NCBI RefSeq assembly: GCF_003387075.1
Contig: NZ_QUMQ01000001.1
Location: 7,812,001 to 7,876,000, forward strand
Length of the DNA: 64,000 nt
Reading direction: 5' to 3'
Origin: Asanoa ferruginea
Lineage (GTDB): Bacteria; Actinomycetota; Actinomycetes; Mycobacteriales; Micromonosporaceae
The notes under the pieces are model-generated. The model was not told the DNA's origin. It saw only the letters and a list, made by a program, of their open reading frames with translations, and made no database searches. The position numbers and the translations under genes were made by a program. The stretch's first letter is position 1. Each line of letters begins with the position of its first letter. Positions 61,679-64,000 of this stretch are shown in pieces.

Positions 61679-62571
61679 GGGCCCTCCCCGGGCAGTGCCT
61701 CGGTGTCCACATGGCCGAGTTCCGGCCGCGGCGCCAGCGGGCCGAGCGTGAAGACCAGGAACGCCGGCGCGTCACTGTCGTTCATCAGCCGGTGCTTGAC
61801 CCCGATCGGAATGTGTACGCCGTGGTTGGCGGCCAACGAGACCTCGCGCCCGTCCAGCCGCACCGTGATGGCGCCTTCGACACAGAAGAGGAACTCCTCC
61901 GAGTACGGGTGCCAGTGCTCGGTCACCAGTTCGGCCGGCGCGAGCCGCAGCGTGCCCATGAAGCCCGACGTCGAGCCGACGGTGGCCGGCGAGAGGATCG
62001 TGCGGATGTCGCCGCCGCGGCGCCGGTTGGCCGCCACGTCGTCGATCGACACGACCCGGATCTCGCGCTTCGGCGCGGCCGGACCACCGATGCCGGCGCC
62101 GGCGTGGCTGTTGGCGGCGAGCTTCTCGACCTTCTGCCGGATGACGTCCATCTGGATCGCGGTGTTGGCGTTGATCCGGTCGGTCATCGCGGCGGTGTCG
62201 ATCGGCGCGTCGGGGCGCATCCGGAAGTCCTGCACCCAACGCATCCGGGTGCCGTGGCCCTCGACCTCGTAGGTCCACTCGATGTTCATGAACTCGAACG
62301 GCCCCGGCTCGACCCGGCGGGCGACCACCCGCCGCCCGGCCCGGTTGAGGGTGCGCTCGGAGACCCAGGCCCACACCTTGCCGTTCTCGTCCGGGTGCAT
62401 CGCGAGGCGGAAGCGCACCGTGTCGCCGCTGCGTTCGAGGATCTCCGCGGATGCGTACTCCGTGAAGAGTTCCGGCCATTTCTCGACGTCGTTGGTCGCT
62501 TCCCAGACGATGTCGAGCCCGGCGTTGATCAGCACGGAATTGTCGACATGCCCGATCGTGGGGGCGCTCAT
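61675..62571 (-). CDS. Fusion cyclase: SRPBCC aromatase/cyclase plus cupin
   Basis: A 298-residue protein. The N-terminal polyketide cyclase SRPBCC domain (about 5-150: [29 protein letters not shown] ... [20 protein letters not shown]) resembles TcmN/WhiE-type first-ring aromatase/cyclases. The C-terminal cupin (about 195-285) has [12 protein letters not shown] and [10 protein letters not shown], giving the His/Glu metal site, as in WhiE-ORFII/CurC-type cupins. In most known clusters these two functions are separate genes. Start overlaps the ACP stop (ATGA). Confidence 0.87.
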   Translation of the reverse strand: MSAPTIGHVDNSVLINAGLDIVWEATNDVEKWPELFTEYASAEILERSGDTVRFRLAMHPDENGKVWAWVSERTLNRAGRRVVARRVEPGPFEFMNIEWTYEVEGHGTRMRWVQDFRMRPDAPIDTAAMTDRINANTAIQMDVIRQKVEKLAANSHAGAGIGGPAAPKREIRVVSIDDVAANRRRGGDIRTILSPATVGSTSGFMGTLRLAPAELVTEHWHPYSEEFLFCVEGAITVRLDGREVSLAANHGVHIPIGVKHRLMNDSDAPAFLVFTLGPLAPRPELGHVDTEALPGEGP

Positions 62572-62819
62572 GCCGCCGGCTCCTTGGCCAGCCGCTTGTT
62601 GATCTCAGCGGTGATGTCGCCGACGGTCTGCGCCAGCGGGCGGTCGTCCGGCAGCTCGAAGCCATACAGCCCCTGCAGTTCCGACTGGAGCTGGAGGAAC
62701 GCGAGCGAGTCCAGGCCCAGGTCGCCGAAGGTCTTGGCGGGATCCTCGGTACGCATGTCCTTGGGCAGTCCGACCTTGCTGACCAGCAGCGACATCAGGT
62801 CGTCGATGGTGAATGTCAT
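62568..62819 (-). CDS. Type II PKS acyl carrier protein
   Basis: An 83-residue ACP. The phosphopantetheine attachment Ser38 lies in GDLGLDSLAFLQLQ, the usual DSL motif; the rest is a four-helix bundle start (FTIDDLMSLLVSKVG). GGGAGGAAAG precedes the ATG. It carries the growing chain for the KS pair. It sits upstream of the cyclase and KS genes, whereas in most type II clusters the ACP follows the KS-beta. ATGA overlaps join it to the genes on both sides. Confidence 0.95.
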   Translation of the reverse strand: MTFTIDDLMSLLVSKVGLPKDMRTEDPAKTFGDLGLDSLAFLQLQSELQGLYGFELPDDRPLAQTVGDITAEINKRLAKEPAA

Positions 62820-64000
62820 CTTTCCTCCCGTGGTTGCGAATCGGTGAGCCGGTCGACGAGCGACGTGTCGTGCGTTCCGGCGACGAAGAGCGGGTGGTCC
62901 AGCGCGGTCGTCAGGAAGTCGCGGTTGGTGCTCACCCCCGGCCCCTCGACGGAGAGTTCGCTGAGCGCGCGCCGCATCCGGGCGATCGCCTGCGGCCGGT
63001 CCGGCGCCCAGACGGCGATCTTGGCGAGCAGCGGGTCGTAGGCCGCGGAGATCCGGCCGCCGGCAAACGCGGCCGTGTCGACCCGGACGAACGGGCCGCC
63101 GGGAAAGGTCAGCTCGGTCAGCATCCCCGGGGTCGGCATGAAGTCGCGCGCGGGATCCTCGGCGTTGATCCGGCACTCGATGGCCCAGCCGCGCGCCGAC
63201 AGCTCTTCCTGCGTCGCGGCGATCCGCTCCCCCGCCGCGATCCGCAGTTGCTCGCGGACGATGTCGATGCCGTGGGTCATCTCGGTGACCGGGTGCTCGA
63301 CCTGGATCCGGCAGTTGACCTCCATGAAGTAGAACCGCTGCTGCTCGTCGACCAGGAACTCGACGGTCCCGGCACCGACGTAGCCGGCCGCGAGCAGGCC
63401 GCGCACGGCCGCGCTGCCCATCTGCTCCACCAGCTCGGGCGGCAGGCCGGGCGCGGGCGACTCCTCGATGATCTTCTGGCGGCGGCGCTGCACCGAGCAG
63501 TCCCGCTGGCCCAGGTGCAGCCCGTTGCCGTGCCGGTCGCAGAGCACCTGCACCTCGACGTGCCGGGCGGCCGGCAGGTAGCGCTCCACGTAGACCCGGT
63601 CGTCGCCGAACAGCGACTGTGCGGTGGACCGGATCTCCCGGTATTGCCGGGGCAGGTCGTCGGGGTCGTTGACCACCTGCATGCCCCGGCCGCCGCCGCC
63701 GGCGACCGCCTTGACGATGACCGGGTAGCCGATGTCGGCGGCGACCTTGGCCACCGCCTCCGCGTCGGCGACCGGTTCGATCGTGCCGGGCAGCAGCGGC
63801 AGCCCGGCCTCGGCCATGGCCGCGCGGGCGGTGGACTTGTCGCCGAGTTGGTCGATCACCCCGGCGGGCGGGCCGACGAAGGTGAGGCCGGCCGCCTCGC
63901 ACGCCTCGGCGAAGTCGGCCTGCTCGGACAGGAAGCCGTAGCCGGGGTGCACGGCGTCGGCACCGGTCTGCCGGGCCGCTTCCATGATCGCCGGCAGGTA
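62816..64000 (-). CDS. Acetyl-CoA carboxylase biotin carboxylase subunit, 5' end beyond window
   Basis: The visible 394 residues are the C-terminal portion of a biotin carboxylase. The gene begins beyond 64000. It has the ATP-grasp core (GYPVIVKAVAGGGGRGMQVV), VQRRRQKIIEESPAP, the catalytic MEVNCRIQVEHPVTEM and the biotin carboxylase C-domain (ECRINAEDP ... PPG-like region). No biotin attachment (MKM) domain is present, so BCCP is separate or absent. In polyketide clusters such a subunit raises malonyl-CoA supply. Stop overlaps the ACP ATG (ATGA). Confidence 0.93.
   Translation of the reverse strand, partial: YLPAIMEAARQTGADAVHPGYGFLSEQADFAEACEAAGLTFVGPPAGVIDQLGDKSTARAAMAEAGLPLLPGTIEPVADAEAVAKVAADIGYPVIVKAVAGGGGRGMQVVNDPDDLPRQYREIRSTAQSLFGDDRVYVERYLPAARHVEVQVLCDRHGNGLHLGQRDCSVQRRRQKIIEESPAPGLPPELVEQMGSAAVRGLLAAGYVGAGTVEFLVDEQQRFYFMEVNCRIQVEHPVTEMTHGIDIVREQLRIAAGERIAATQEELSARGWAIECRINAEDPARDFMPTPGMLTELTFPGGPFVRVDTAAFAGGRISAAYDPLLAKIAVWAPDRPQAIARMRRALSELSVEGPGVSTNRDFLTTALDHPLFVAGTHDTSLVDRLTDSQPREER

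Noticed and set aside
1-64000. tRNA, rRNA, CRISPR arrays, riboswitches
   Set aside because: Read for cloverleaf ends, array-like spaced repeats and known aptamer cores; nothing convincing seen. A tRNAscan/Infernal run would settle it.

Overview
High-GC actinobacterial chromosome, most like Micromonosporaceae or a related filamentous actinomycete. This rests on very high GC, frequent GTG/TTG starts, dense two-component systems, LCP and LppX-like envelope proteins, secreted S8 protease and GH20 chitobiase, and a type II polyketide cluster. Genus is not claimed. About 60 genes are packed tightly, with many 4-bp stop/start overlaps. I see no rRNA, tRNA or CRISPR array.

Layout. 1-11.5 kb: tail of an aldehyde dehydrogenase, TMEM175-like channel, SDR/EXPERA-like pair, XRE-type regulator, secreted subtilisin, ATP-grasp protein, a NarL-type two-component pair and two small membrane proteins. 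11.5-20.3 kb: a bNACHT-like ATPase (possible phage defence), GH20 hexosaminidase, a decayed methyltransferase, RibD-like reductase, LCP ligase and a VOC protein. 20.4-27.6 kb: two divergent gene pairs (membrane-fused NNMT-like methyltransferase / STAND ATPase; FAD oxidoreductase plus epimerase / MFS exporter) whose intergenic regions carry the same gap-free 51-bp element (38/51 identical), suggesting one regulon. 27.6-33.1 kb: an unrecognised two-gene membrane system, LppX-like lipoprotein, RibD-like reductase and SnoaL-like protein. 33.1-37.2 kb: MmyB-like XRE regulator, an IS481-family element inserted exactly in overlapping CTAG stop codons, a metallo-hydrolase, a TetR regulator with palindromic operator and an orphan PycTM-like effector. 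37.2-46.6 kb: frameshifted Tat amidase with a small partner, a VOC protein with expanded 63-bp repeats, lipoprotein, exonuclease, MMPL exporter/TetR pair and a MocR/EamA pair with overlapping start codons.

46.5-53.4 kb is one minus-strand run: ECF sigma factor, zinc-finger anti-sigma factor (with its own 63-bp repeats), two ABC ATPase/permease pairs, then histidine kinase and response regulator. It reads as an envelope-stress or export locus. A secreted RTX-like protein sits divergently upstream.

54.5-64 kb is the left part of a type II polyketide cluster that continues past the window. P450 and a double-domain TcmI-like cyclase run on the plus strand. They converge on a strong hairpin against a fully coupled minus-strand operon: biotin carboxylase, ACP, SRPBCC-cupin fusion cyclase, KS-alpha, KS-beta, a flavin monooxygenase preceded by two antibiotic-monooxygenase domains, and a TcmI-like cyclase. 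The enzyme set suggests a heavily oxidised pentangular or xanthone-type aromatic polyketide, but the product cannot be read from this window. The unusual gene order and domain fusions make this the most interesting locus here.
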